A stretch of 32,491 nt of DNA from Candidatus Rokubacteria bacterium 13_1_40CM_68_15 (GTDB lineage Bacteria > Methylomirabilota > Methylomirabilia > Rokubacteriales > CSP1-6): positions 1 to 32,491 of the forward strand of contig MNEG01000054.1 of assembly GCA_001917585.1 (NCBI GenBank), in the 5' to 3' direction. Position numbers and translations under genes: made by a program. Below are positions 9,432-16,899 of this stretch, one piece after another (position 1 is the first letter of the stretch; each line of letters opens with the position of its first letter). The notes under the pieces were generated by a model. The model saw only the letters and a list, made by a program, of their open reading frames with translations. It did not search any database and was not told the origin of the DNA.

Positions 9432-10403
9432 TCACCGCTGCCTGATCCCGCCGACCGCGGCCGCAGCGATGATGACGCCGCCGATCGCGACGCGCTGCCA
9501 GTACGAATCGACGTTGAGCAGGTTCAGGGCGTTGCCCAGGACCACCATGATAAAGACGCCGATCACGCTCTTGTAGAGCTGGCCTTCTCCCCCGTGGAGC
9601 CCGGCGCCGCCCAGCACGACGGCGGCGATCGCCGTGAGCTCGTAGAACTCCCCCGCGGTTGGCTGACCCGACTGCAGGCGCGCCGCCAGCATCACGCCCG
9701 CCACGCCGGCCAGCACCCCGCACCAGACGTAGGCGGAGGTGACGATGACGTTCACCCGGATCCCCGACAGATAGGCCGCCTCGCGGTTGCCGCCGGTGGC
9801 GAAGATCTTCCTCCCGTAAGGCGTGAGGTTCAGCACGACCGAGAGCACGGACAATAGGATGGCCGGCACCCACACGAGGGCGTGCACGCCCAGCACGCGC
9901 TCGGCGCCGAAGCGGACGAACGGGTCGGGCAGGCCGAAGGTCCCGGAGATGGCCTGGCCGCCGGTCAGCAGGAACACCACGCCGCGCACCAGCACCATCG
10001 TGCCGAGCGTCGTGATGAACGGGTTCACGCGCAGCGCCGTGATGACGAGGCCATTGGCCAGCCCGATCAGGGCGCCGGCAGCGATACCGGCCGCCACGCC
10101 GCCGGCGATCGTCGTCTTGAGCATGACCAGGGCGGCGACGCAGCCGGACAGCGCCGCCACCGAGCCCACCGATAGATCGAAGCCGCCGGCCACGATCACG
10201 AACGTCATCCCCATCGCGATGACGGACATGATCGAGCTCTGCACGAGCAGGTTGGCCAGGTTGATCGGGGAGAGGAACCGGTCCGTCAGAAGGCTCGTGA
10301 TGCCGGCGAGGGCGAGCAGCGTCACGATCGGGAGCTGGCCCGTGACCGATATCCGCCGCAGCCGGGGCGGCGCCTGCATCGCAGCCTTGGCGTCGATGCT
10401 CAC
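9432..10403 (-). CDS. RbsC-type ABC transporter permease
   Basis: This 323-aa integral membrane protein of the ribose-type (BPD_transp_2) permease family has about eight to ten hydrophobic segments. The family landmarks are LLVQSSIMSVIAMGMTFVIVAGGFDLSVGS and the cytoplasmic coupling loop PYGRKIFATGGNREAAYLSGI. GAGLHGGEG resembles the GGxSxxGG region near the C-terminus. It starts with GTG at 10403, three bases after the stop of the ABC ATPase gene. It would form the channel for the binding protein encoded next. Its function here depends on the ATPase, whose gene appears broken. Confidence 0.93.
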   Translation of the reverse strand: MSIDAKAAMQAPPRLRRISVTGQLPIVTLLALAGITSLLTDRFLSPINLANLLVQSSIMSVIAMGMTFVIVAGGFDLSVGSVAALSGCVAALVMLKTTIAGGVAAGIAAGALIGLANGLVITALRVNPFITTLGTMVLVRGVVFLLTGGQAISGTFGLPDPFVRFGAERVLGVHALVWVPAILLSVLSVVLNLTPYGRKIFATGGNREAAYLSGIRVNVIVTSAYVWCGVLAGVAGVMLAARLQSGQPTAGEFYELTAIAAVVLGGAGLHGGEGQLYKSVIGVFIMVVLGNALNLLNVDSYWQRVAIGGVIIAAAAVGGIRQR

Positions 10404-10406
10404 GCT

Positions 10407-11826
10407 TCAGCCTTGAAGCGTCGCCCGGAGATGGCGCTCGGTCAGCCCACTAGTGGGCAGGCGAGCCACGATGGCGCCCTGGCGCATCGCCAGCACGGCG
10501 TCGCCGGTGGACAGCACCTCGCTGAAGTCGGTCGATGCGAAGACCACGCCGCCACCACGTTCGGCGAACTCGCGAATGAGGCGCTGGATCTGCGCCTTGG
10601 CCTTGACGTCGATGCCGTGGGTCGGCTCGTCGAGCAGGAGCACGGCGACCTCGGCGGCCAGCCAGCGCGCGAAGAGCAGCTTCTGCTGATTGCCGCCCGA
10701 GAGCTCGCGGACCGCTCGGTCGGGATCGCGGGGACGGATGTCGAGAGCGTCCATCAGCGCGCAGACGATGGCGTCCGCCGCGGCGCGGCTCCACCACAGC
10801 CCGCCCGGGCCACGCCCGGCGCGGTCGAGGGCGGCGAGCAGGATGTTGTCGCGGACGGATGCTCCCTGAACGAGCCCCTGGGCGCGGTCGGCGCTGACGA
10901 ACCCGAGGCCGGCATCGACGCCGTCGCCGGGCCCGCGGAGAGCTCGACGGCGGTCGCCGCGCTGGACCGTGATGGCGCCAGCGGCGCCGAAGAGACGACG
11001 CAAGACGCGGTCGGTGCCGCTGCCGAGGAGCCCGGCGATCGCCACGACCTCGCCGGTGGCGAGGCTGACGCCCTCGCCGGTCAGGAGCGGCGCGCCGCCA
11101 GGCCGCCGGGGATCGGCGCTCGTCGCCTCGACGTCGCGGCCCGTCATGTGATGCACGAGCCCGGTGAGATCGAACGCCGCTCGCTCGAGCGCCGCCACGA
11201 CCCGGCCGTCGCGGAGCACCGTGCACCGGTCCGCCAGCTCGAGGACTTCCTCGAGGCGGTGTGAGATGTAGATGATCCCGACGCCGTCACGCTTGAGCGA
11301 GGCGATCGTGTCGAACAGCCGGCGGACTTCGCGCGCCTCGAGGGCGGCGGTCGGCTCGTCGAGAATCAGCACGCGCGCGCGGCGGCTCAGCGCGCGGGCG
11401 ATGACGACGAGCTGTCGCTCGGCGTGCGGGAGCGAATCGACGCGCACGTCAGGGTCGCCGCGGAAGCCGAGGCGGGCGAGCAGGACGCCGGCCTGCTCCT
11501 GCAGAGCCCGACGATTCACCACCCTGAGCCCGAGCCGCCGTCGGGAGGGCAGGTGACCGAGCATCACGTTCTCGGCCACGGACAGCGCGGGGACCAGGCG
11601 CAGCTCCTGCGGGATCAGCACGAGCCCGGCGGTCAGCGCCTCGCGCGGATCCCGGAACCGGCGGGCGACGCCGTCCACGAGGATGCGGCCGGTGTCGGGC
11701 TGGTGGATTCCGGCGAGGATCTTGATCAGCGTGGACTTCGCCCGCCGCGAGCTCGAGGGAGACCGCGTCGAGAGCCTGCGTGGCGAAGAAGCGCTTGCTG
11801 AGCCGCTCGGCGACGACCACCGTCAC
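10407..11826 (-). pseudogene. RbsA-type double ABC ATPase, frameshifted and lacking first Walker A
   Basis: The start is a GTG at 11826 that overlaps the upstream TGA. The first 30 codons read VTVVVAERLSKRFF through LELAAGEVH, the usual N-terminus of RbsA-like ATPases. The frame then breaks at about 11729-11738. The rest continues in another frame as KSTLIKILAGIHQPDTG and runs to TGA at 10407. The expected HALVGENGAG segment is missing, so the first P-loop is lost along with the frame. The remainder looks intact: LSRRARVLILDEPTAA in the first half, and LSGGNQQKLLFARWLA and LLLDEPTHGID in the second. The second-domain Walker A region (GLLGSGTD) is shortened and degenerate, as is common in this family. 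It is either a real deletion or an assembly error. As written, the product cannot energise the transporter. Confidence 0.85.
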
Positions 11827-12887
11827 CGCGCGACGCGCGGCACGATCATCTTGGGATCGACGAGTCGCCCGCGCTCGATGATGACGTCGCCGTCGAGCAT
11901 CACGGTGCAGTCCCGCATGGGCACGTCGTAGTGCCCCTTCGTTGCCCGCGTGCCGCCGCCCTGGGTGTTGGGCCCGGTGGAGAAGAGGAAGTTGCCGGCG
12001 AACGCGCGGGCGCCGGCGTGATGGCGATCGGGCTCGTCGCCGTGGAGCGCGATGTCGTACCAGCGGGCCTGGGGATTGAGGCCCCAGCCGAGGTGCGACA
12101 CGGCGTGACCGTCCAGGTCGTCGGGCGACTGGCGATTGTCGTCGAGCCACTCGGTCATCAGCCTGGCGTCGAGGCCGCCCTCGATTTTCCGGATGAACCC
12201 GCCCGCGATGTGCAGTCGCACCTCGTCGTGAACGTACCGGCAGTAGGGCAGGACGACGATGTCGCCGGGCTGCAGCACGACGACGCCATGAGCCGAGCCC
12301 TCGTTGGGGAAGGTGTGGACCATGCCCGCGCCCCAGTGGTCGAAGCGCCCGGGCGCCTCGGCAAAGCCGTACTGCGCCATCACCGGGTACTGGCCGCAGT
12401 GGACGGCCATGTCGGTGCCGGCGTCGCTCACGACCCGCATGACCCTGGCGCGGGCCAGCCGCTGCTCGGCGTGGAGCACGGCTTCCTTGAGGCCGGGCGG
12501 CGCCATCAAGCGCTCGAGGTCGTCGGGCCCGTCGATGATCATGAGCACGCGCGTGCCGCCGGCCCTCACGTCGGCGAGCCAGCGCGTGAAGAGCGGAATG
12601 TGCAGGCACACCAGCAGGTCGATCGCCTTGAGCGCCTCCACGGTGCCCTTGCACCGGCCCACGGTGGCCACGCCGACGCGGTCCCACGAGGGCACCGCGT
12701 TCACGCACATTTCGTAGATGTCGGCGCCGAGCGTCTGGGCGGCGGCGAAGGCGGCCGCGACGTACTCGCGGCGCGAGGCAAGATCGCTGAGCACGGTGAT
12801 CGTCTCGCCCGGGCGCACGTTGCACAGCTCGAGCTCGGCGCGGAAGAGGGCGGCGAGCTTGGCCGGATTGAGGATCTGAGGCCGCAT
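11823..12887 (-). CDS. NicX-like 2,5-dihydroxypyridine 5,6-dioxygenase family protein
   Basis: This 354-aa protein matches the NicX family, metal-dependent enzymes on an M29-aminopeptidase-like fold that cleave the ring of 2,5-dihydroxypyridine. Recognisable stretches are AGTDMAVHCGQYPV, FDHWGAGMVHTFPNEGSAHG, HLGWGLNPQARWYD, AGNFLFSTGPNT and KGHYDVPMRDC, all collinear with NicX from memory. Length agrees with NicX (about 350). The ATG at 12887 is preceded by GGAGG at good spacing, so the longer upstream frame is not used. It is the first gene of the minus-strand operon. The substrate may be a hydroxypyridine or a related hydroxylated ring. Other M29-like hydrolase functions remain possible. 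No NicC, NicD or NicF homologue is in the window. Confidence 0.8.
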   Translation of the reverse strand: MRPQILNPAKLAALFRAELELCNVRPGETITVLSDLASRREYVAAAFAAAQTLGADIYEMCVNAVPSWDRVGVATVGRCKGTVEALKAIDLLVCLHIPLFTRWLADVRAGGTRVLMIIDGPDDLERLMAPPGLKEAVLHAEQRLARARVMRVVSDAGTDMAVHCGQYPVMAQYGFAEAPGRFDHWGAGMVHTFPNEGSAHGVVVLQPGDIVVLPYCRYVHDEVRLHIAGGFIRKIEGGLDARLMTEWLDDNRQSPDDLDGHAVSHLGWGLNPQARWYDIALHGDEPDRHHAGARAFAGNFLFSTGPNTQGGGTRATKGHYDVPMRDCTVMLDGDVIIERGRLVDPKMIVPRVAR

Positions 12888-12908
12888 CAGAGACCTCCGA
12901 GTGCGGGG

Positions 12909-12938
12909 ATGATGCGCGTGCCGGGCTCCGGAAGTCAA
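12909..12938 (-). promoter_or_regulatory. Candidate promoter for the minus-strand catabolic operon
   Basis: On the minus strand TTGACT (12938-12933) is followed after 18 bases by CATCAT (12914-12909), with four of six matches to TATAAT. It lies just upstream of the NicX-like ATG at 12887 and its GGAGG. It is back to back with the EthD promoter and shares the palindrome at 12934-12944. Confidence 0.3.
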
Positions 12939-12944
12939 CTTGAC
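12934..12944. promoter_or_regulatory. Perfect palindrome GTCAA-C-TTGAC in the divergent spacer
   Basis: The 111-base spacer between the NicX-like gene and the EthD gene contains an 11-bp perfect inverted repeat. Its right half begins a plus-strand TTGACA (12940-12945). Its left half gives TTGACT on the minus strand (12938-12933). One site could therefore carry both back-to-back -35 boxes and serve as an operator for a dimeric regulator. No regulator gene lies next to it. The symmetry is seen directly; the binding function is inference. Confidence 0.4.
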
Positions 12945-12969
12945 ACGTTTTACCGTTAGGCACTAGCGT
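12940..12969 (+). promoter_or_regulatory. Candidate sigma-70-type promoter for the EthD-TcuA unit
   Basis: TTGACA at 12940-12945 is a perfect -35 hexamer. TAGCGT at 12964-12969, after an 18-base spacer, is a weak -10 (three of six matches). The predicted transcript would start about 20-25 bases before the EthD ATG, leaving room for the GAGGAGG ribosome binding site. The exact -35 in such GC-rich DNA is notable, but the -10 is poor. Confidence 0.35.
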
Positions 12970-12998
12970 ACGCAGCACACCCGCACGAGGAGGCCACG

Positions 12999-13313
12999 AT
13001 GATTCGCATGTCCGTCTTGTACCCGGGCGGCGACGGCAAGAAGTTCGACCTCGACTACTACGCGAAGAACCACATGGCGCTCGTGAAGAGCCGGTGGGGC
13101 GGCATGGGCCTGGTGCGGACCGAGGTGGACCGGGGAGTCGGCGGTGGAGCGCCGGGAGCGCCGGCGCCGTTCGTGGCCGTCGGCCACGTCTACTTCAACT
13201 CGATGGAGGATCTGCAGAAAGCGACGAAGGCCCACGGCAAGGAGCTCTTCGCCGACGTCCCGAACTTCACCAACATCACTCCTCAAGTCCAGATCAGCGA
13301 GGTCGTGGGCTAA
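12999..13313 (+). CDS. EthD family protein
   Basis: This 104-aa dimeric alpha-beta barrel protein of the EthD family begins IRMSVLYPGGDGKKFDLDYYAKNHMAL, with the characteristic Asp-Tyr-Tyr/His segment, and ends in a strand QVQISEVVG. EthD proteins occur beside ether- and aromatic-degrading enzymes. Most have no proven activity, and some are small decarboxylases or cyclases. GAGGAGG six bases before the ATG is a strong ribosome binding site. It is the first gene of the short unit diverging from the catabolic operon, followed by the flavoprotein after one base. Confidence 0.88.
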   Translation: MIRMSVLYPGGDGKKFDLDYYAKNHMALVKSRWGGMGLVRTEVDRGVGGGAPGAPAPFVAVGHVYFNSMEDLQKATKAHGKELFADVPNFTNITPQVQISEVVG

Positions 13314-13314
13314 C

Positions 13315-14802
13315 GTGAGCGCGTCCGCCTACGACGTGGTGGTCGTGGGCGGCGGCAACGCCGCCCTGTGTGCCGCGCTCTCGGCGCGCGAGCGTGGCGC
13401 CCGCGTGCTCGTGCTGGAGAAGGCGCCCGAGGAGTGGCGGGGCGGCAACGGGTTCTTCACCGCCGGCGGCTTCCGCTTCGCGTTCTCGTCCTTCGACGAG
13501 CTGTGCGCGCTCGTCGGCGACCTCTCCGACGAGGAGAAGGCCGCGATGGAGGTCGAGCCCTATACCGCCGAGATGTTCTACGACGACCTCATGCGGGTCA
13601 CCGAGGACTGCGCCGACCCCGATCTCGCGATGCTCCTGGTCCGTGAATCGCAAGCCACCGTGCGCTGGATGAAGGAGCGCGGCATCCGCTTCATCCCGAT
13701 GTTCGGCCGCCAGGCCTACAAGGTCGGCAACCGCTTCCGCTTCTGGGGCGGCCTCGTGCTCGAAGCGGTCGGCGGCGGGCCGGGCCTCATCGACATGGAG
13801 TACCAGTCGGCGGCCAAGGCCGGGGTCACCGTCCGCTTCCAGGCCAAGGCCATGCGGCTCGCCGTCGACGATCGCGGCACCGTCACCGGTGTCGTCGTGC
13901 GCACGCCGGCCGGAATGGAGACGATTCCCGCGCGCGCCGTGGTCCTCGCCTCCGGCGGCTTCGAGGCCAACACCGAGATGCGCACGCGCTATCTCGGCCG
14001 CAACTGGGAGCTCGCGCGCGTGCGTGGCACGCCGTACAACACGGGCGACGGCATCCGCATGGCGCTCGACATCGGCGCGCTGCCCTGGGGCCACTGGAGC
14101 GGCTGCCACGCCGTGCAGTGGGACCTCAATGCGCCCTGGCACGGCGACCGCAAGGTCGGCGACAACTTCCAGAAGCATTCGTACCCGCTCGGCATCATCG
14201 TGAACCTCCGCGGCGAGCGCTTCGTGGACGAGGGCGCCGACTTCCGCAATTACACCTACGTCAAGTACGGCCGCACCATCATCGAGCAGCCGGGACGGGC
14301 CGCCTTCCAGATCTTCGACCAGAAGGTGGTCGCGCTGCTGCGCGAGGAGTACCGCATCCGGGAGGTGACGAAGGCCGAGGCTTCCACCATCGAGGAGCTG
14401 GCGCGCAAGCTGGACATCGACGTGGCCGGACTCGTCGGCACCGTCGAGGCGTTCAACAAGGCCGTCATGGCCGGACCGTTCAATCCGGCGATCAAGGACG
14501 GCAAGGGGACGCGTGGAATCACGCCGCCGAAGTCGAACTGGGCGCAGGCGCTCGATACGCCACCGTTCGTCGGCTACGCTGTGACGACCGGCATCACGTT
14601 CACGTTCGGGGGGCTCCGGATCACGCCCGACGGTGAAGTGGTGGATTGCGAGCAGCGGACCATTCCCGGGCTCTTCGCCGCCGGCGAGCTGGTCGGCGGG
14701 CTCTTCTATCACAACTACCCGGGTGGCGCGGGGCTGATGGCCGGCGCCGTCTTCGGTCGTATCGCGGGGCGCTCCGCGGCCCGCGCGGCGAACACCGCCT
14801 AG
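13315..14802 (+). CDS. TcuA-like FAD-dependent tricarballylate dehydrogenase family flavoprotein
   Basis: This 495-aa flavoprotein of the fumarate reductase/succinate dehydrogenase superfamily starts with the Rossmann motif VVVVGGGNAALCAALSARE (residues 8-26) and VLVLEKAPEEWRGGN. That stretch is typical of the tricarballylate dehydrogenase TcuA subgroup. The C-terminus has FTFGGLRITPDGEV, PGLFAAGELVGG and YNYPGG-like HNYPGGAGLMAG, which close the FAD and active sites. The GTG at 13315 is chosen because the Rossmann strand begins seven residues later and the EthD stop lies one base before it. TcuB, the usual electron-transfer partner, is absent. It may oxidise a di- or tricarboxylic intermediate of the neighbouring ring-cleavage pathway, or a ketosteroid-like substrate. 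Confidence 0.82.
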   Translation: MSASAYDVVVVGGGNAALCAALSARERGARVLVLEKAPEEWRGGNGFFTAGGFRFAFSSFDELCALVGDLSDEEKAAMEVEPYTAEMFYDDLMRVTEDCADPDLAMLLVRESQATVRWMKERGIRFIPMFGRQAYKVGNRFRFWGGLVLEAVGGGPGLIDMEYQSAAKAGVTVRFQAKAMRLAVDDRGTVTGVVVRTPAGMETIPARAVVLASGGFEANTEMRTRYLGRNWELARVRGTPYNTGDGIRMALDIGALPWGHWSGCHAVQWDLNAPWHGDRKVGDNFQKHSYPLGIIVNLRGERFVDEGADFRNYTYVKYGRTIIEQPGRAAFQIFDQKVVALLREEYRIREVTKAEASTIEELARKLDIDVAGLVGTVEAFNKAVMAGPFNPAIKDGKGTRGITPPKSNWAQALDTPPFVGYAVTTGITFTFGGLRITPDGEVVDCEQRTIPGLFAAGELVGGLFYHNYPGGAGLMAGAVFGRIAGRSAARAANTA

Positions 14803-14840
14803 CGTCGGCGACGCTTTACGGCGCCGCTACGCTGGGAGGT

Positions 14841-15401
14841 ATGACGGCAACGGCACCGGCCGGCTTCGACTATCGTCCCGAGTTCCTGACGACGGCCGAG
14901 GAGTGGGCCCTGGCCGAGGACATCCGCCGGCTCGAGTTCGGCGAGGTGCGGATGCACGGTGTCGCTGCTCGCCGCCGTACGGCTCACTTCGGCTGGCGCT
15001 ACGGCTACGAGTCCTGGAAGATCGACCCCGGTCCCCCGTTGCCCGAATTCCTTTCGCCGTTGCGCGATCGCGCCGCTGCGCTGGTCGCTCTCGATTCCGA
15101 AGAGTTCGCCGAGGCGCTGGTCACCGAGTATCCGGCCGGGGCCGGCATCGGTTGGCATCGCGACGCGCTGCAGTTCGGACCGGTCGTCGTGGGGGTGTCG
15201 CTGCTGGGCGCGTGTCGCTTCCGGTTCCAGCGCGGGCAGGGGACGGCCCGAGAGACGTATGCGCTGAGCGTCGAGCCGCGGTCGGCCTACGTGCTGGGCG
15301 GGGCGGCGCGATCGGCGTGGCAGCACGCGATCTCGCCGACGAAGACGCTGCGTTACTCGGTCACGTTCCGGACGTTGCGGCGGTACTCGGCCGCCGGCTG
15401 A
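14841..15401 (+). CDS. AlkB-like 2-oxoglutarate/Fe(II) dioxygenase
   Basis: This 186-aa protein has the AlkB fold. The Fe ligands are H106 and D108 in GWHRDAL and H162 in WQHAI. The 2-oxoglutarate-binding arginines lie in RYSVTFR (R171, R177). The upstream GWRYGYESW segment is typical of the nucleotide-recognition region. AlkB proteins demethylate alkylated DNA or RNA bases by oxidation. GGGAGGT directly precedes the ATG at 14841, which rules out the longer upstream frame. It follows the flavoprotein by 38 bases and meets the roadblock gene tail to tail with no spacer. Confidence 0.88.
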   Translation: MTATAPAGFDYRPEFLTTAEEWALAEDIRRLEFGEVRMHGVAARRRTAHFGWRYGYESWKIDPGPPLPEFLSPLRDRAAALVALDSEEFAEALVTEYPAGAGIGWHRDALQFGPVVVGVSLLGACRFRFQRGQGTARETYALSVEPRSAYVLGGAARSAWQHAISPTKTLRYSVTFRTLRRYSAAG

Positions 15402-15803
15402 TCAGCGCTTCCAGGCCTGACGAACGGCGTCGATCGCGCCTCGCATGGCGTGGCGGATGCGCTCACGATTCGCCTCGCTGTCGGCCAGCAGCAGGATGAA
15501 GCCCACCGGCGTTCCGCCGAGGAAGACGGTTCCGTCACCGGCGGCGAAGTTTGCCATGAGGAAGCTGCCGCGGCGCAGCCGGGGGCCCCGGACTTCGAGC
15601 TCGCGGCCCAGTGTCGCGGCGAGCGCGGACAGGGCTTCGACCGGGATGTGCGAGGGCAGCTCAGAGGCGATGACGAGCCCGTCGGGCGCGACGATGAGCC
15701 CACCGCGCACGTGCTCGACCGCGATCAGCTCGCGCAGCAGCGCGCGCAGGTCGCGCCCGCTGGTGGTCGGCGTCGAGTGCCCGACGCCGTTGGCGACCGT
15801 CAT
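15402..15803 (-). CDS. Roadblock/LC7 domain protein
   Basis: This 133-aa protein is almost entirely one roadblock/LC7 (MglB-like) domain: RALLRELIAVEHVRGGLIVAPDGLVIASEL, then an alternating helix-strand pattern with VFLGGTPVGFILLLAD. Roadblock proteins dimerise and bind or regulate Ras-like GTPases such as MglA. The ATG at 15803 overlaps the stop of the TPR gene by one base (TGATG), which fixes the start and implies translational coupling. MglA itself lies about 15 kb to the right in the chemosensory operon, so this pair could be an additional regulator of it; this is inference. Confidence 0.85.
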   Translation of the reverse strand: MTVANGVGHSTPTTSGRDLRALLRELIAVEHVRGGLIVAPDGLVIASELPSHIPVEALSALAATLGRELEVRGPRLRRGSFLMANFAAGDGTVFLGGTPVGFILLLADSEANRERIRHAMRGAIDAVRQAWKR

Positions 15804-16591
15804 CACGCCACCTGGGACGAGAGCTCGGCCCGGCAGTTCGTCCACACGCGCTCGAGGTGGGTGAGGGCAGCCGCCGTCTCGATGTCTCGTCCGAACGTCA
15901 GCGAGAGCATCGCATCGCCGTCGGTCCGGAGGTAAGTCGTTTCGGCGGCTCCCTCGATGATGGCGTGGTGCAGCGCGCCGAGCCCGGCGCGTTCCACCAG
16001 GGCAGCGGCCAGCCGCTGGAGGTGAGCGGTGCGCGCGGCCAGCTCCCCGCTGCGGGGGCCGCGGGGCTGGGCGAACACGAGCGTGGCATCAGTGCGGGCG
16101 ATCACGGTCTCACGGCTCTCCGACGGGACGCGCAGGCGGTCGGGCTGGACGACCGGCGCCGGACTCGAGGGCCGTGAGGGGCGGGCGGGTGCGACAGCGG
16201 TGACGACGGCCAGCAGCGCCGACGCCTCGGGGAAGTCCGGATAACGGCCGAGCGCGCGGCGCAGCAGGTCGGCCGAGCGATCGTTGTCGTCCTGTTCCAT
16301 CGCGATGCGCGCCAGTCCGAGCAGCGCGCGCGGCTGCACGGGATCGAGCGTCAGCACGCGCTCGAACTCGGCCTTGGCCTGGTCCATCTCGCGGAAGACG
16401 GCGTGGAGCGACCCGGCCAGCAGATGGCCGACGATGTTGTCGGCATCGAGCTTGAGGCCACGTTCCACCAGCGCGACGGCCTCTTCGAAGCGCCCGGCAT
16501 CGCGGTGACGGCCGGCCTGGCGGAACATCGCCATCGTCGTCTCCGGCCGCCGCGCCCCGGTCACCGCCTTCAGGAACCGCGTCAAGACCAT
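15803..16591 (-). CDS. TPR protein with C-terminal roadblock-like domain
   Basis: The product is 262 aa. Residues 20-125 form about three tetratricopeptide repeats (AGRFEEAVALVERGLKLDAD, then DQAKAEFERVLTLDP, then DRSADLLRRALGRYPDFPEA). A proline- and serine-rich linker (about 135-155) leads to a C-terminal alpha-beta region (about 160-260). There ALHHAIIEGAAETTYLRT and DAMLSLTFG follow the strand-helix order of a roadblock domain, a weak but plausible assignment. An alternative start at 16534 (residue 20) has GGAG at better spacing than the ATG at 16591. It is coupled to the roadblock gene downstream. It may act as a scaffold for roadblock or GTPase partners. Confidence 0.75.
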   Translation of the reverse strand: MVLTRFLKAVTGARRPETTMAMFRQAGRHRDAGRFEEAVALVERGLKLDADNIVGHLLAGSLHAVFREMDQAKAEFERVLTLDPVQPRALLGLARIAMEQDDNDRSADLLRRALGRYPDFPEASALLAVVTAVAPARPSRPSSPAPVVQPDRLRVPSESRETVIARTDATLVFAQPRGPRSGELAARTAHLQRLAAALVERAGLGALHHAIIEGAAETTYLRTDGDAMLSLTFGRDIETAAALTHLERVWTNCRAELSSQVA

Positions 16592-16899
16592 GTGTCGCGC
16601 GTATTCAAGATTCCCGCCAAAGTTCTAGGCGGGCGAAAATCAAGCGTCCGCGCGGTCGCGCACGCTTCCTTCATCGTTTCGCATGCCAGCGTGTCAGGTC
16701 ACGAAGCAAAGTTGTCACGCGATTCGAGGCTCGCCCGCGATCAGCGCCGCACTTCCCCCGCGTCTCGAAGAGTCGGACCCGCGTTTTCCTTGAACTAAAG
16801 CCCCGTCTGCACAGCCGACAGGCTTGGCAGATCAGTTGCACAACCGCCCCCCGTCGCACACGGTCGCGGCCGTGCGCCTGGAGGAGGTTTCCGTTCGCG
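16592..16899. other. 308-bp divergent intergenic region with sigma-54 promoter
   Basis: This is the only gene-free stretch longer than 300 bases. It separates the minus-strand TPR gene from the plus-strand chemosensory operon. It holds the -24/-12 element at 16825-16840 and a GGAGGAGG ribosome binding site just before 16900. There is also a short inverted repeat, CCCGCC-N9-GGCGGG at 16613-16633, upstream of the TPR gene. I see no small ORF with a ribosome binding site and no RNA gene. An activator-binding site is expected but I cannot identify one. Confidence 0.5.
16825..16840 (+). promoter_or_regulatory. Sigma-54 (-24/-12) promoter of the chemosensory-MglA operon
   Basis: TGGCAGATCAGTTGCA matches the RpoN consensus TGGCACG-N4-TTGCW, with the invariant GG (16826-16827) and GC (16838-16839) at the required spacing. 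Transcription would start near 16851, giving a leader of about 50 bases that contains the ribosome binding site before the PilH-like gene. Sigma-54 control is established for pilin genes in several type IV pilus systems, which fits an operon ending in PilB. Expression would then need an enhancer-binding activator, not found here. Confidence 0.65.

Noticed and set aside
12937..12949. A longer imperfect palindrome AAC-TTGACAC-GTT as operator
   Set aside because: The shorter perfect palindrome at 12934-12944 explains the symmetry better; three mismatches in 13 bases is not convincing.
16613..16633. CCCGCC-N9-GGCGGG inverted repeat upstream of the TPR gene, as a terminator or operator
   Set aside because: The stem is only six base pairs with no following T-run, and such repeats are frequent by chance in GC-rich DNA.
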